This document shows, one piece after another, positions 6,029 to 6,116 of a DNA stretch of 6,116 nucleotides. Made by a program: the position numbers and the translations under genes. The DNA is from a bacterium (GTDB taxonomy: Bacteria > Spirochaetota > Spirochaetia > JABEVK01). The notes below the pieces were generated by a model. That model was not told where the DNA came from. It made no database searches and saw nothing but the letters and a program-made list of their open reading frames with translations. How positions within the stretch are numbered: position 1 is the first letter of the stretch; each line of letters begins with the position of its first letter. The DNA is taken from assembly GCA_021782055.1 (NCBI GenBank), contig JAJXVP010000170.1, positions 1 through 6,116 of the forward strand, in the 5' to 3' direction.

Positions 6029-6116
6029 ATGGATAAACCTTTTCTTCCGGATCTTTCTGAACACGGCAGGGCTAAAGATGGCACACCCCTGACCTCAAAC
6101 CGTCGGTTGTATGTGC
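6029..6116 (+). CDS. Start of a rightward gene cut by the window end (unidentified)
   Basis: From ATG 6029 the frame stays open for 29 codons to the edge. The visible residues begin MDKPFLPDLSEHGR and continue with KDGTP (16-20) and NRRLYV (24-29), a hydrophilic N-terminus without a signal peptide. It lies divergent from hemL with 107 bases between the starts, a usual layout for a real gene, and codon choice looks normal. A G-rich GAGGGGG (6009-6015) is 13 bases upstream, too far for a good ribosome site; the in-frame ATG 5984 is an alternative start, with no better ribosome site. The DG.P...RRL pattern reminds me of the N-terminal region of some chlorite dismutase-family (HemQ-like) heme proteins, which would suit a hemL neighbour, but 29 residues cannot establish this. 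Confidence 0.5.
   Translation, partial: MDKPFLPDLSEHGRAKDGTPLTSNRRLYV

Noticed and set aside
1..6116. Mobile elements, CRISPR arrays, tRNA or rRNA genes
   Set aside because: I found no transposase-like product, no regularly spaced long repeats, and no stretch resembling a tRNA or rRNA on either strand.

Overview
The window looks like a chromosomal segment of a Gram-negative bacterium. The evidence is two secreted lipoproteins with type II signal peptides, canonical Shine-Dalgarno sites, TTGACA-type promoter boxes, and a hemL gene, which points to tetrapyrrole synthesis from glutamate (C5 pathway). Base composition looks balanced by eye. I cannot place the organism firmly; a Bdellovibrionota or deltaproteobacterial-type genome is a guess.

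Left part (1-3840). A lipoprotein gene with a bacterial Ig-like (Big_2) domain runs leftward off the window edge. Divergent from it, across an intergenic region of about 280 bp holding candidate promoters for both directions, is a two-gene rightward unit. Its first gene is a 42-residue peptide (852-980) whose sequence fits the lasso-peptide leader consensus (YxxPxLxxxGxxxxxT). Its second gene, 11 bases later, is a 928-residue lipoprotein isoamylase (GH13 debranching enzyme) starting at GTG 992. The two divergent lipoproteins share a homologous N-terminal domain of about 60 residues or more, so they look like parts of one surface or secreted system, probably concerned with alpha-glucan use. The isoamylase unit ends in a strong intrinsic terminator.

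Right part (3811-5921). A leftward two-gene operon: hemL (glutamate-1-semialdehyde aminomutase) followed by a HAD-superfamily phosphatase. The two genes overlap by ATGA, and the phosphatase stop codon lies inside the terminator stem of the converging isoamylase gene.

Far right (5922-6116). A 107-bp divergent region carries a perfect TATAAT box for hemL and a sequence resembling the 16S rRNA anti-Shine-Dalgarno tail beside the hemL ribosome binding site. A rightward gene starts at about 6029 and is cut by the window end after 29 codons.

The most unusual item is the small lasso-leader-like peptide gene. It lies in front of a polysaccharide-degrading lipoprotein, with no lasso maturation genes in view and a core too short and without the acidic residue needed for a normal lasso ring.
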